Shown: positions 56,867 to 64,000 of the stretch, in pieces
Layout: each line of letters begins with the position of its first letter
How positions within the stretch are numbered: position 1 is the first letter of the stretch
Assembly: GCF_030064675.1 (NCBI RefSeq)
Contig: NZ_CP116413.1
Coordinates: forward strand, 6,294,001 to 6,358,000
Reading direction: 5' to 3'
DNA length: 64,000 bases
DNA from: Crossiella sp. CA-258035
GTDB lineage: Bacteria; Actinomycetota; Actinomycetes; Mycobacteriales; Pseudonocardiaceae
Position numbers and translations under genes: made by a program
Notes under the pieces: model-generated
Told to the model about the DNA's origin: nothing
Seen by the model: the letters and a program-made list of their open reading frames with translations, nothing else
Database searches by the model: none

Positions 56867-58231
56867 CTATGCCGCCCGCTGACGCCGCCTGGACAGCAGG
56901 TATGCGCCCACGAGCATGAGCAGGAACGGGACCCCGGCCAGCCAGGCGGTGGCGAACTGCTCGGTGAAGGCGGTGGTGACCAGCACGGCGGCCACGAAGA
57001 GCATCGCGGCCACCGTGGTGTAGGGCGCGCCGGGCAGCCGGACCGGGGAGGGCGGCAGCCCGGCGGCGGCGCGCTGGGACCGGAAGGCCAGTTGGGTGGC
57101 GAAGATGAGGATCCAGGCGACCAGCGCGCCGAACAGCGCCAGGCCCACCAGCAGCGGGAACGCCTCGGCCGGGGACAGCACGGAGACCAGCACCGCGATC
57201 ACCAGGCCGAGTGCGACCACGCCGAGCGCGCGGGTGGGCGAGCCGCGTTCGGAGACCTTGGCCAGCGCCCGGGGGGCGTGTCCGTCGCGGGCCAGCGAGT
57301 AGAGCATCCGGGAGCTGAGGTAGAGGTTGGTGTTCATCGCCGAGAGCGCGGCGGTGAGGATGACGAAGTTCATGATCCCGGCCGCGGCGGGGATGCCGGC
57401 GAAGGTGAACAACCTCACGAACGGGCTCTCCAGCACGCCCTGCGCGGAGGCGGTCTCCCGCCACGGCACGATGCTGACCACCACGGCCATGCCGAGCACG
57501 TAGAACAGCACCAGCCTGGCCACCATGCCCTTGGCCGCGCGCGGCACGTCCCGGCCGGGGTCCTTGGACTCCGCGGCGGTGACCGCGACCGCCTCGGTGC
57601 CCAGGTAGGAGAAGGTGACCACGGTCACCGCCAGCCAGACCGCGCCGAGCCCGTTGGGCGCGAACCCGCCGTCGTTCCACGCCGAGAGGCCCGGTGAGGG
57701 GTGGCCGGGCAGGCCGAAGGCCAGGTAGGCCGCGCCGAGCAGCACGAACACCACGATGGTGGCGACCTTGATCATGGCGAACCAGTACTCGAACTCGCCG
57801 AAGAAGCGCACCGAGGCGAGGTTGACCGCGAGCACACCGAGGGAGAACAGCAGCACCGGCAGCCACAGCGGCAGCTGCGGGAACCAGAACCGCGCGTACA
57901 GCCCGGCAGCGACCACCTCGCTGCCGATGTTGACCACCTGCGCGGCCACGTAGATCCAGCGCTGCACGAACCCGGCCATCGGCCCGAGGTAGCGGTGCGC
58001 GACGGTGCCGAAGCCGCCGGGTTCGGGGTGCACCACGGTCATCTCGGCCAGCGCGTAGGCCAGCGCGAGCGCGGCGACGGCGGCCAGCAGGTAGGCCAGC
58101 ACCACCGCGGGCCCGGCCAGTGAGATGGCCAGTCCGGAGCCGAGGAACAGGCCGGTGCCGATGGCCCCGCCGATGGCGATCATGCCGACCTGTCTGCCGG
58201 TCAGCTCCCGGCGCAGCCCCTGGTGTTCCAC
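56867..58231 (-). CDS. APC-family amino acid permease
   Basis: A 454-residue, twelve-helix transporter of the amino acid-polyamine-organocation superfamily. It opens with [24 protein letters not shown], the standard helix 1 motif, and contains [16 protein letters not shown] and [20 protein letters not shown]. The substrate is not predictable. The GTG at 58231 is chosen as the last start before the conserved [12 protein letters not shown] codons at 58249 and 58255 are alternatives. It lies ten bases upstream of rpe and may lead the riboflavin operon. Confidence 0.92.
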   Translation of the reverse strand: MEHQGLRRELTGRQVGMIAIGGAIGTGLFLGSGLAISLAGPAVVLAYLLAAVAALALAYALAEMTVVHPEPGGFGTVAHRYLGPMAGFVQRWIYVAAQVVNIGSEVVAAGLYARFWFPQLPLWLPVLLFSLGVLAVNLASVRFFGEFEYWFAMIKVATIVVFVLLGAAYLAFGLPGHPSPGLSAWNDGGFAPNGLGAVWLAVTVVTFSYLGTEAVAVTAAESKDPGRDVPRAAKGMVARLVLFYVLGMAVVVSIVPWRETASAQGVLESPFVRLFTFAGIPAAAGIMNFVILTAALSAMNTNLYLSSRMLYSLARDGHAPRALAKVSERGSPTRALGVVALGLVIAVLVSVLSPAEAFPLLVGLALFGALVAWILIFATQLAFRSQRAAAGLPPSPVRLPGAPYTTVAAMLFVAAVLVTTAFTEQFATAWLAGVPFLLMLVGAYLLSRRRQRAA

Positions 58232-58275
58232 AAGGGACCATCGTGCCACTTCCACAGTGGACCAAGTGCCACACC

Positions 58276-58923
58276 TCAGGCCAGCTGGTAGCCCGCCCTG
58301 GGCACGGTGCGGATGACGCAGGGCTCGCCGAGCTTGCGGCGCAACGTCATCACCGCCATCCGGACCGCGTTGGTGAACGGGTTGGCGTGCTCGTCCCAGG
58401 CCTTCTCCAGCAGCTGTTCCGGGCTGACCACCGAGCCCCGCGCGCGCAGCAACACTTCCAGCACGGCGAACTCCTTGGGCGACAACAACAACGGCGTGCC
58501 GTCCCGCAGCGCCCGGTGCCGGGCCAGGTCCAGCACCACGCCGCGGTGTTCCAGCACCGGGGGCAGCGCGGGGCTGGCCCGCCTGCCCAGGGCGCGGATG
58601 CGGGCCAGCAGCTCGGCGAAGGCGTAGGGGCGGGCCAGGCAGTCGTCGGCGCCCAGTTCCAAGCCGTGCAGGCGATCGGCCAGCGCGGGGCCGGTGACCA
58701 GCAGCAGGCGGGCTTCCGGCGCGAGCACGGATGTCTTGGCGCACAACCGGTCCCAGCCGGGCAGTTGCTGGTCCAGCACCAGCACGTCGTAGTCGTGCAC
58801 CCCCAGCCGCTCCAGCACCGCCGCGGTGTCCCGGCAGTGGTCCACCGCGATCGAGAGCCGGCGCAACGCCTCGACCTCGTCCTCGGACCTCCGGTGCGCG
58901 GCCTCCCCGAGCAGCACCCGCAT
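58276..58923 (-). CDS. Atypical OmpR-family response regulator
   Basis: A 215-residue regulator. The receiver domain (1-115) keeps the phosphoacceptor Asp (VLVLDQQLPGW) and the Thr in LLLVTG. However, the acidic pair after strand 1 is reduced to LLGEAAH and the conserved Lys is replaced by Arg in ARPYAF. The C-terminal winged helix is ordinary (LLLSPKEFAVLEVLLRARG, then AVRMAVMTLRRKLG and IRTVPRAGYQL). No histidine kinase is adjacent. It may be an orphan that works without phosphorylation. Confidence 0.88.
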   Translation of the reverse strand: MRVLLGEAAHRRSEDEVEALRRLSIAVDHCRDTAAVLERLGVHDYDVLVLDQQLPGWDRLCAKTSVLAPEARLLLVTGPALADRLHGLELGADDCLARPYAFAELLARIRALGRRASPALPPVLEHRGVVLDLARHRALRDGTPLLLSPKEFAVLEVLLRARGSVVSPEQLLEKAWDEHANPFTNAVRMAVMTLRRKLGEPCVIRTVPRAGYQLA

Positions 58924-59049
58924 GTCCCGATCCCCGTTCTGTCAGCGATCCATAAAGATCGTCCTTAGCGGCCCGATAAGCACCGCCACATAGACCTGAC
59001 GCCACAGCCGGACGTGTGTTGCGTCCGGAGTGGATGGTGGAGGTGGCCG

Positions 59050-60294
59050 GTGCGTTCTGCGCTGGAGAGACTGTGGCGCAGCCCACTCGGGCGCGCGGGG
59101 ATCATCGTGGCCAACCTGGTCGCGCTGACCGCTTTGTTCACGCGGTGGGGCGACCAGGGGCTGTTCGTGTTCACCACGCCGATCGACCTGGACGTCTACC
59201 GGATCGGCGCGCAGGTGTGGCTGGACGGCGGCGAGCTGTACGGGCAGATGCCGCTGACCCAGGCCGGGGTGGGCCTGCCGTTCACCTACCCGCCGCTGGC
59301 CGCGGTGCTGTTCGTGCCGCTGACCTGGATCTCCTGGCACACCGCGGCGCTGATCGTGACCTCGCTGACCGCGCTGCTGACCGCGCTGGTGGCCGCCATG
59401 GTGCTCGACCGGCTCGGCGTGCGCGCGGCCGGCCGGGTGCCGTGGCCGCTGCTGACCGCGCTGCCGCTGGCGCTGGCGCTGGACCCGATCCGCGGCACCG
59501 CCGGGTTCGGGCAGATCAACATGATCCTGCTGGCCCTGGTCGCGGTGGACTGCCTGGCCCGCAACCCGCGCTGGCCGAGGGGTCTGCTGATCGGCATCGC
59601 GGCCGCGATCAAGCTCACCCCCGCGGTGTTCCTGCTGTTCTTCCTGCTGAACAAGGACCGGCGGGCCGAGCTGACCACGGTGCTGAGCTTCCTGGGCGCG
59701 ACCGCGCTCGGCTTCCTGCTGGCCGCCCGCGACTCGGCCCAGTACTGGACCGAGACCCTGCTGGACACCGGCCGCATCGGCGGCGCCACCTACCCCGGCA
59801 ACCAGTCGATCAAGGGCCTGCTGGCCAGGACCGGGCTGGAGGGCGTGCCGCTGACCGTGCTGTGGCTGCTGCTGTCCCTGGGTGTGCTGTTCCTGCTGCT
59901 GCGCGGCATGCGCCAAGCTTTCGACACCGTGGGCGCGCCGTGGGCGTTGTCGCTGAACGCGCTGGGCGGGCTGCTGGTCTCGCCGGTGTCCTGGTCGCAC
60001 CACTGGGTGTGGGCGGTGCCGGTGCTGCTGTGCCTGGTGGTGCTCGGCGCGCGCGCCAAGGACAGGCTGGCGCTGTCCCTGGCCGGGGTGTTCGGCCTGG
60101 TCACCTTCCTGTCCCCGCACTGGTGGTTCTCCTACTACGACCACCTGGGCTGGAACCTGGCCCAGCACGTGCTGGGCAACGCCTACACCCTCTCCGCCGC
60201 GGCGATCCTGGTGCTGGCGCCAAGACTGTTCGTCACCGAACGTTCCGGCGAGCTCGCGGATACGGCCAACCGGGCGAAGTTGTCCCCCGTCTGA
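59050..60294 (+). CDS. GT87-like membrane mannosyltransferase (DUF2029)
   Basis: A 414-residue polytopic membrane protein of the GT-C class, related to polyprenol-phosphate-dependent mannosyltransferases such as PimE. The first loop carries the acidic motif TTPIDLDVYRIGAQVW and further along are FTYPPLAAVLF and GFGQINMILLAL, typical of DUF2029. About ten hydrophobic segments follow. I chose the GTG at 59050, six bases after GGAGG. It is likely to decorate a cell-envelope glycolipid or glycan. It is divergent from the response regulator. Confidence 0.88.
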   Translation: MRSALERLWRSPLGRAGIIVANLVALTALFTRWGDQGLFVFTTPIDLDVYRIGAQVWLDGGELYGQMPLTQAGVGLPFTYPPLAAVLFVPLTWISWHTAALIVTSLTALLTALVAAMVLDRLGVRAAGRVPWPLLTALPLALALDPIRGTAGFGQINMILLALVAVDCLARNPRWPRGLLIGIAAAIKLTPAVFLLFFLLNKDRRAELTTVLSFLGATALGFLLAARDSAQYWTETLLDTGRIGGATYPGNQSIKGLLARTGLEGVPLTVLWLLLSLGVLFLLLRGMRQAFDTVGAPWALSLNALGGLLVSPVSWSHHWVWAVPVLLCLVVLGARAKDRLALSLAGVFGLVTFLSPHWWFSYYDHLGWNLAQHVLGNAYTLSAAAILVLAPRLFVTERSGELADTANRAKLSPV

Positions 60295-60351
60295 AGGTAG
60301 GCACCTGTTCTCCGGCTGCGCGCCGCGCCGGGGTCCCACCAGACTGGTCGC

Positions 60352-61560
60352 ATGGGTCGAATCGCCATCGTTGGCTCAGGTCAGTCCGGACTCCAGCTCG
60401 GTGTCGCGCTCCTGCGGGACGGCGACCACGACATCACCCTCTACTCCCCCGTCACCGCCGAGCAGATCGCCTCGGGCCGGCTCCCCTCCAGCGCCGCGGT
60501 CTTCGGCGCGGCCAGGGAGCTGGAGCGGGCGGCGGGATTGTCGTTGTGGGACAACGAGGATCCGCTGATCGACGGTCTGCGCCTGCGGATCGGCGACGGC
60601 GACGGCGGCACCGCGGTGGGGTGGGACACCCCGCTGCGGACCGCCGCCCAGGCGGTGGACCAGCGGGTGAAGTACCCGGCCTGGCTGGCGGTCTTCGAGC
60701 GGCTGGGCGGCAGGCTGGTGATCGAGCAGGTCACCCCGGAGTCGCTGGATCGCATTGCGGCGCAACATGATCTGACCGTGGTGGCCAGCGGCAAGGGCGG
60801 GTTGAGCAAGATCTTCCCGGTGCGCGAGCAGTCCAAGCCCAAGCGCACCCTTGGCCTGTGCGCGGTGCACGGCCTGCGGGTGAGCAGCCCGGACCGGGTG
60901 TGCTTCAGCATCCTGCCCAAGATCGGCGAGGTGATCGCCATTCCTGCGGTCACCGCGGACGGTCCTGCCTGGTTCGTGCTGCTGGAGTCGGTTCCCGGCC
61001 GTCAGATGGACCGCTGGCGGGAAAGCGCTACCCCGCAGGCGCACCTGGCGCTTACCAAGGAGCTGCTGACCAAGTTCTTCCCTTGGGAGGCCGAGGGTTT
61101 CCGCGGCGCGGAGCTGGTCGACGAGCACGCCTGGCTGGCCCATCCGCGCGGTCTCCAGCCCACCGTGCGCGCCCCGGTGACCACCCTGCCCTGCGGCAGG
61201 CCGGTGCTGGGCCTGGCCGACGTGGTGGTGCTCAACGACCCGATCGCCGGTCAGGGCGCCAACAACGCCGCGCACCACGCCGCCGTGACGCACCGGGCGA
61301 TCCGCGGCCACGACGGCCCGTTCGACGAGGCCTGGATGCACCGCTGCTTCGCCGAGTTCTGGTCCCACGCCCAGTGGTCGACGCGGTTCTCCCACGCCCT
61401 GCTGGCCCCGCCGCCGGCGCACGTGCAGAAGCTGCTCGGCCTGGCCGCGATGCGCCCGGCGATCGCCGAACGCTTCGCCAACGGCTTCGTCAACCCACCC
61501 GACCTCCAGGAGTGGTTCTTCACCGAGTCCGCCGCCGAGCGCTACCTCGCCACGATCTGA
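60352..61560 (+). CDS. StyA-type FAD monooxygenase (styrene/indole monooxygenase family)
   Basis: A 402-residue flavoprotein monooxygenase. The N-terminal dinucleotide fold has IVGSGQSGLQLGVALL and the second FAD motif is NDPIAGQGANNAAHHA near residue 305, both as in StyA. Such enzymes epoxidise styrene or indole with reduced FAD from a separate reductase (StyB). No reductase gene is adjacent, so the enzyme must borrow one. The gene ends at a strong hairpin. Confidence 0.88.
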   Translation: MGRIAIVGSGQSGLQLGVALLRDGDHDITLYSPVTAEQIASGRLPSSAAVFGAARELERAAGLSLWDNEDPLIDGLRLRIGDGDGGTAVGWDTPLRTAAQAVDQRVKYPAWLAVFERLGGRLVIEQVTPESLDRIAAQHDLTVVASGKGGLSKIFPVREQSKPKRTLGLCAVHGLRVSSPDRVCFSILPKIGEVIAIPAVTADGPAWFVLLESVPGRQMDRWRESATPQAHLALTKELLTKFFPWEAEGFRGAELVDEHAWLAHPRGLQPTVRAPVTTLPCGRPVLGLADVVVLNDPIAGQGANNAAHHAAVTHRAIRGHDGPFDEAWMHRCFAEFWSHAQWSTRFSHALLAPPPAHVQKLLGLAAMRPAIAERFANGFVNPPDLQEWFFTESAAERYLATI

Positions 61561-61563
61561 CCC

Positions 61564-61605
61564 ACAACGGCCAACACTCGACGCCGCGCGAGTGTTGGCC
61601 GTTGT
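61564..61605. terminator. Strong bidirectional terminator, styA-like / rsmB
   Basis: A perfect 17-base-pair stem (61564-61580 with 61589-61605) with an eight-base loop lies three bases after the monooxygenase stop and 47 before the convergent rsmB stop. Confidence 0.85.
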
Positions 61606-61656
61606 CGTACGGGGTGTTGGCCGTGGTGGTACGGGGTGTTGGCCGTTGTGGTCAGG
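61591..61656. repeat. Three 22-base tandem repeats
   Basis: Units start at 61591, 61613 and 61635 and share GTGTTGGCCGTKGTSGTACGG, with two to five differences. The first unit is the right arm of the terminator stem and the last covers the final codons of rsmB. Confidence 0.85.
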
Positions 61657-63082
61657 CTGGGCGGCGGAACAGGGCGCAGAACATGGCGTCGGTGCCGTGC
61701 CGGTGCGGCCACAGCTGCACCGACGGGCCGGGGCCGAGGTCGGGCACGTTCGGGAAGTACTCGCGGGTGTCCAGCTGTTCCGCGCCGGTGCGGCGGGCGA
61801 CCTCGGCGACCACGCTGACCGTCTCCCGCAGGTGCGGCGAGCAGACCACGTAGGCGACCACCCCGCCGGGGCGGACCAGGTTCAGCGCGGAGAGCAACAG
61901 CTCGCGCTGGAGCTTGGTCAGCTCGGCCAGGTCGTCGGGGCGGCGGCGCCAGCGGGCCTCCGGGCGGCGGCGCAGCGCGCCCAGCCCGGTGCACGGGGCG
62001 TCCACCAGGACCCGGTCGTAGCTCCCCTCGGGCAGGCCGGGGTCGCGGCCGTCGGCGATGTGCACGGTGATGGGCAGGCCGGCGGTGGCCTTGCGGACCA
62101 GGTCGGCGCGGTGCGGGGCCTTCTCCACCGCGTCCAGGGTGCCGCCCTGCATGCTGATCAGCGAGGCCAGCATCCCGGCCTTGCCGCCGGGTCCGGCGCA
62201 CAGGTCCAGCCAGGTCTCGTCCGGGCCTTCCAGCGGCGCGCGGCTCAGTGCCAGGGCGCACAGCTGGCTGCCCTCGTCCTGCACCGCGGCCAGGCCCTCG
62301 CGCAGCGGGTCCAGGTCGCCAGGGTCGCCCGCGCCGGGGTCCAGGTGCACGCCGTAGGGCGAGTAGGGGGCCTCCTCGCCGCCGGTGATGGCGGCCAGCT
62401 CCTCGGCGGTGACCTCGCCGGGGCGGGCGGCCAGGTGCACGGCGGGCCGGGCGTCGTCGGCGGCCAGCGCGGCGGCCAGTTCGGCCTTGTCCGGGCCGAG
62501 CGCCTCGGCGAAGGCCTGGGCGATCCACTTGGGGTGGGCGTTGGCGAAGGCCAGGTGCCCGATCGGGTCGCTGTCCTCGTCGGGGGCCAGTTCGGCGACC
62601 CAGGCCTCCTCGTCCTGCTGGGCGACCCGGCGCAGCACCGCGTTGGCGAAACCGCCCGCGCCGGTGCCCAGCTCCAGGCGGACCAGGTCCACGGTGGAGG
62701 CGACCGCGGCGTGCGCGGGGACGCGGGTGCGCAACAGCTGATAGGCGCCCAGCCGCAGCGCGTCCAGTGCGACACCGTCCACCTCGGCCAGTGGCCGGTC
62801 GCTGCACGCCTGCAGGACCGCGTCCAGGAGGCCCTGGGCGCGGCAGGCGCCGTAGGTGAGCTCGGTGGCCAGTCCGGCGTCGCGGCCGTGCAGCCGCCGG
62901 TCGCGGAGCAGGCCGGGCAGCACGAGGTTGGCGTAGGCGTCGCGTTCGCGGACCGCGGTCAGGGTGTCCAGGGCGGCTTTGCGGGCCGGGTCGGTCTCCG
63001 GCGGACGGCGCGGCCCCGAGCGCCGGCGCGGGGGTCCGCTGCGGTCCGAGCGGGCCTGCCGACGGTTGGGCTGGTGCATCAT
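61652..63082 (-). CDS. rsmB: 16S rRNA m5C967 methyltransferase
   Basis: A 476-residue RsmB/Fmu protein. A basic N-terminal tail precedes a NusB-like RNA-binding domain (about 30-170). The C-terminal SAM domain has [12 protein letters not shown], the PCTG motif in [15 protein letters not shown], and the second catalytic Cys in [10 protein letters not shown]. The start overlaps the fmt stop (ATGA), so the pair is co-translated, the common arrangement in bacteria. Confidence 0.95.
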   Translation of the reverse strand: MMHQPNRRQARSDRSGPPRRRSGPRRPPETDPARKAALDTLTAVRERDAYANLVLPGLLRDRRLHGRDAGLATELTYGACRAQGLLDAVLQACSDRPLAEVDGVALDALRLGAYQLLRTRVPAHAAVASTVDLVRLELGTGAGGFANAVLRRVAQQDEEAWVAELAPDEDSDPIGHLAFANAHPKWIAQAFAEALGPDKAELAAALAADDARPAVHLAARPGEVTAEELAAITGGEEAPYSPYGVHLDPGAGDPGDLDPLREGLAAVQDEGSQLCALALSRAPLEGPDETWLDLCAGPGGKAGMLASLISMQGGTLDAVEKAPHRADLVRKATAGLPITVHIADGRDPGLPEGSYDRVLVDAPCTGLGALRRRPEARWRRRPDDLAELTKLQRELLLSALNLVRPGGVVAYVVCSPHLRETVSVVAEVARRTGAEQLDTREYFPNVPDLGPGPSVQLWPHRHGTDAMFCALFRRPA

Positions 63083-64000
63083 CCGAGCCGTTCTCCCTGT
63101 TCCGGCCGCACGCCCCGAGCCCAGTCGGTGGCGGCCATCCGTTTCTTGCCCTGGGCCTGGACCTCGCCGAGGGCGAGTGGTCCGGTCGCGGTGCCGACGA
63201 GCACCCTGCGTTTCTCCACCCGCAGCTCGCCGGGCGGCAGCGCCTCGGCCTCCACCGGGGTGAGCGGTCCGAGTTTGAGGCGTTCGCCGCGGAACTCCGC
63301 CCAGGCCCCCGGTTCCGGGGTGACCGAGCGGACCAGCCGGTCCACCGCGGCGGCGGGCTGGGTGAAGTCGGCCTTGGCGTCCTCCACGGTGACCTTGCCC
63401 GCGTAGGTGACGCCCTCCGCCGGCTGCGGCCGGGCCTCCAGGGTGCCGTCCTCGATGCCGTCCATGGTCGCGACGAGCAGCCGCGCGCCGGAGATGGACA
63501 GGCGGTCCAGCAGCTCACCGGCGGTGTCGCGGTCCTGGACGGTCTCGGTGACCACGCCGAAGACGGGTCCGGCGTCGAGGGGTTTGACGATCCGGAAGGC
63601 GCTGGCCCCGGTGACCTCGTCACCGGCCTTGATCGCGGCCTGCACCGGAGCCGCGCCGCGCCAGGCAGGCAGCAGCGAGAAGTGCAGGTTCACCCAGCCG
63701 TGTCTGGGGATGTCCAGGGTGCGCTGGGGCAGCAGCGCCCCGTAGGCGACCACCGGGCAGCAGTCGGGGTCGAGCTCGCGCAGCCGCGCCAGGAACTGCT
63801 CATCCCCGGCTTTCTCCGGGGTGAGCACCTCGATGCCGTGCTCGTCGGCCAGCGCGCCGACCGGGGAGCGGTGCAGGGTGCGGCCGCGACCGGCGGGCGC
63901 GTCGGGGCGGGTGACCACGGCCACCACCTCGTGCCGCGGCGAGTCGATCAGGGCGCGCAGGGAGGGCAGCGCCACCTCGGGCGTGCCGGCGAAGACCAGG
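63079..64000 (-). CDS. fmt: Methionyl-tRNA formyltransferase, first codons beyond the window
   Basis: Formylates initiator Met-tRNA. The frame is open to the right edge, reading [17 protein letters not shown]; the family usually begins [10 protein letters not shown], so only about two codons are missing. Formyl-folate binding residues are in [21 protein letters not shown], and the C-terminal OB-fold domain starts near residue 210. Internal GTG starts (such as 63975) are too late. It is coupled to rsmB. Confidence 0.96.
   Translation of the reverse strand, partial: LVFAGTPEVALPSLRALIDSPRHEVVAVVTRPDAPAGRGRTLHRSPVGALADEHGIEVLTPEKAGDEQFLARLRELDPDCCPVVAYGALLPQRTLDIPRHGWVNLHFSLLPAWRGAAPVQAAIKAGDEVTGASAFRIVKPLDAGPVFGVVTETVQDRDTAGELLDRLSISGARLLVATMDGIEDGTLEARPQPAEGVTYAGKVTVEDAKADFTQPAAAVDRLVRSVTPEPGAWAEFRGERLKLGPLTPVEAEALPPGELRVEKRRVLVGTATGPLALGEVQAQGKKRMAATDWARGVRPEQGERLG

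Noticed and set aside
61591-61656. CRISPR array
   Set aside because: The three repeats are contiguous with no spacers, and no cas genes are present.

Overview
The window is chromosomal DNA of a high-GC filamentous actinomycete. Codon usage, abundant GTG starts, ATGA/GTGA start-stop overlaps, a SARP regulator, a DUF3558 lipoprotein beside a WXG100-like protein, and a recurring palindrome TCCACTGTGGAC point to the Pseudonocardiales. The genus cannot be named from the sequence alone. No insertion sequence, integrase, CRISPR array, tRNA or rRNA was seen.

Layout. 1-4 kb: a secreted S8 protease (cut by the left edge) and a bifunctional penicillin-binding protein. 4-8 kb: two secreted glycoside hydrolases (GH31 and GH88/105), ended by a strong terminator facing idi. 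8.6-12.3 kb: a NACHT-type STAND NTPase, a candidate anti-phage protein. 12.3-17.9 kb: RidA, a divergent WYL regulator/PPOX pair, ilvD, a gene-free stretch with two tandem-repeat arrays and DnaA-box-like motifs, and an Lpd-like flavoprotein.

18.5-34.2 kb is the most unusual part: a tightly coupled operon of two large PUFA-synthase-like iterative PKS subunits, a free acyl carrier protein, an alpha/beta hydrolase, a GT1 glycosyltransferase and a zinc-ribbon methyltransferase. The first subunit is NMO-NMO-KS-AT-ACP-ACP-KR. The second is KS-AT-DH plus a PPTase-like tail. It should make a reduced, glycosylated and probably methylated lipid or polyketide; I recognise no known product. Two paralogous methyltransferases lie 2.5 kb downstream.

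34-41 kb: small ASCH, VOC and AraC genes, a hypothetical gene, the two methyltransferases, an AA10 LPMO behind a DasR-like box, and a DUF3558/WXG100-like pair. 41.6-44.8 kb: an operon of XRE regulator, ImmA/IrrE-like protease, MAB_1171c-type membrane protein and methyltransferase. 44.8-48.8 kb: two tandem Tat-exported PHP metallohydrolases with histidine-rich N-termini and a small partner. 48.8-52.8 kb: a SARP regulator beside an AT-rich island of inverted repeats, a Rieske lipoprotein, an epoxide-hydrolase-like enzyme and a PH-domain membrane protein.

52.8-58.2 kb: the riboflavin operon rpe-ribD-ribE-ribBA-ribH with an amino acid permease in front. 58.3-61.6 kb: an atypical response regulator, a GT87 mannosyltransferase-like protein and a StyA-type monooxygenase, placed between the riboflavin operon and rsmB-fmt (61.6-64 kb; fmt is cut by the right edge). 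SARP-like heptamers occur upstream of both the PKS operon and the SARP gene, which suggests, without proof, that this regulator controls the lipid cluster.
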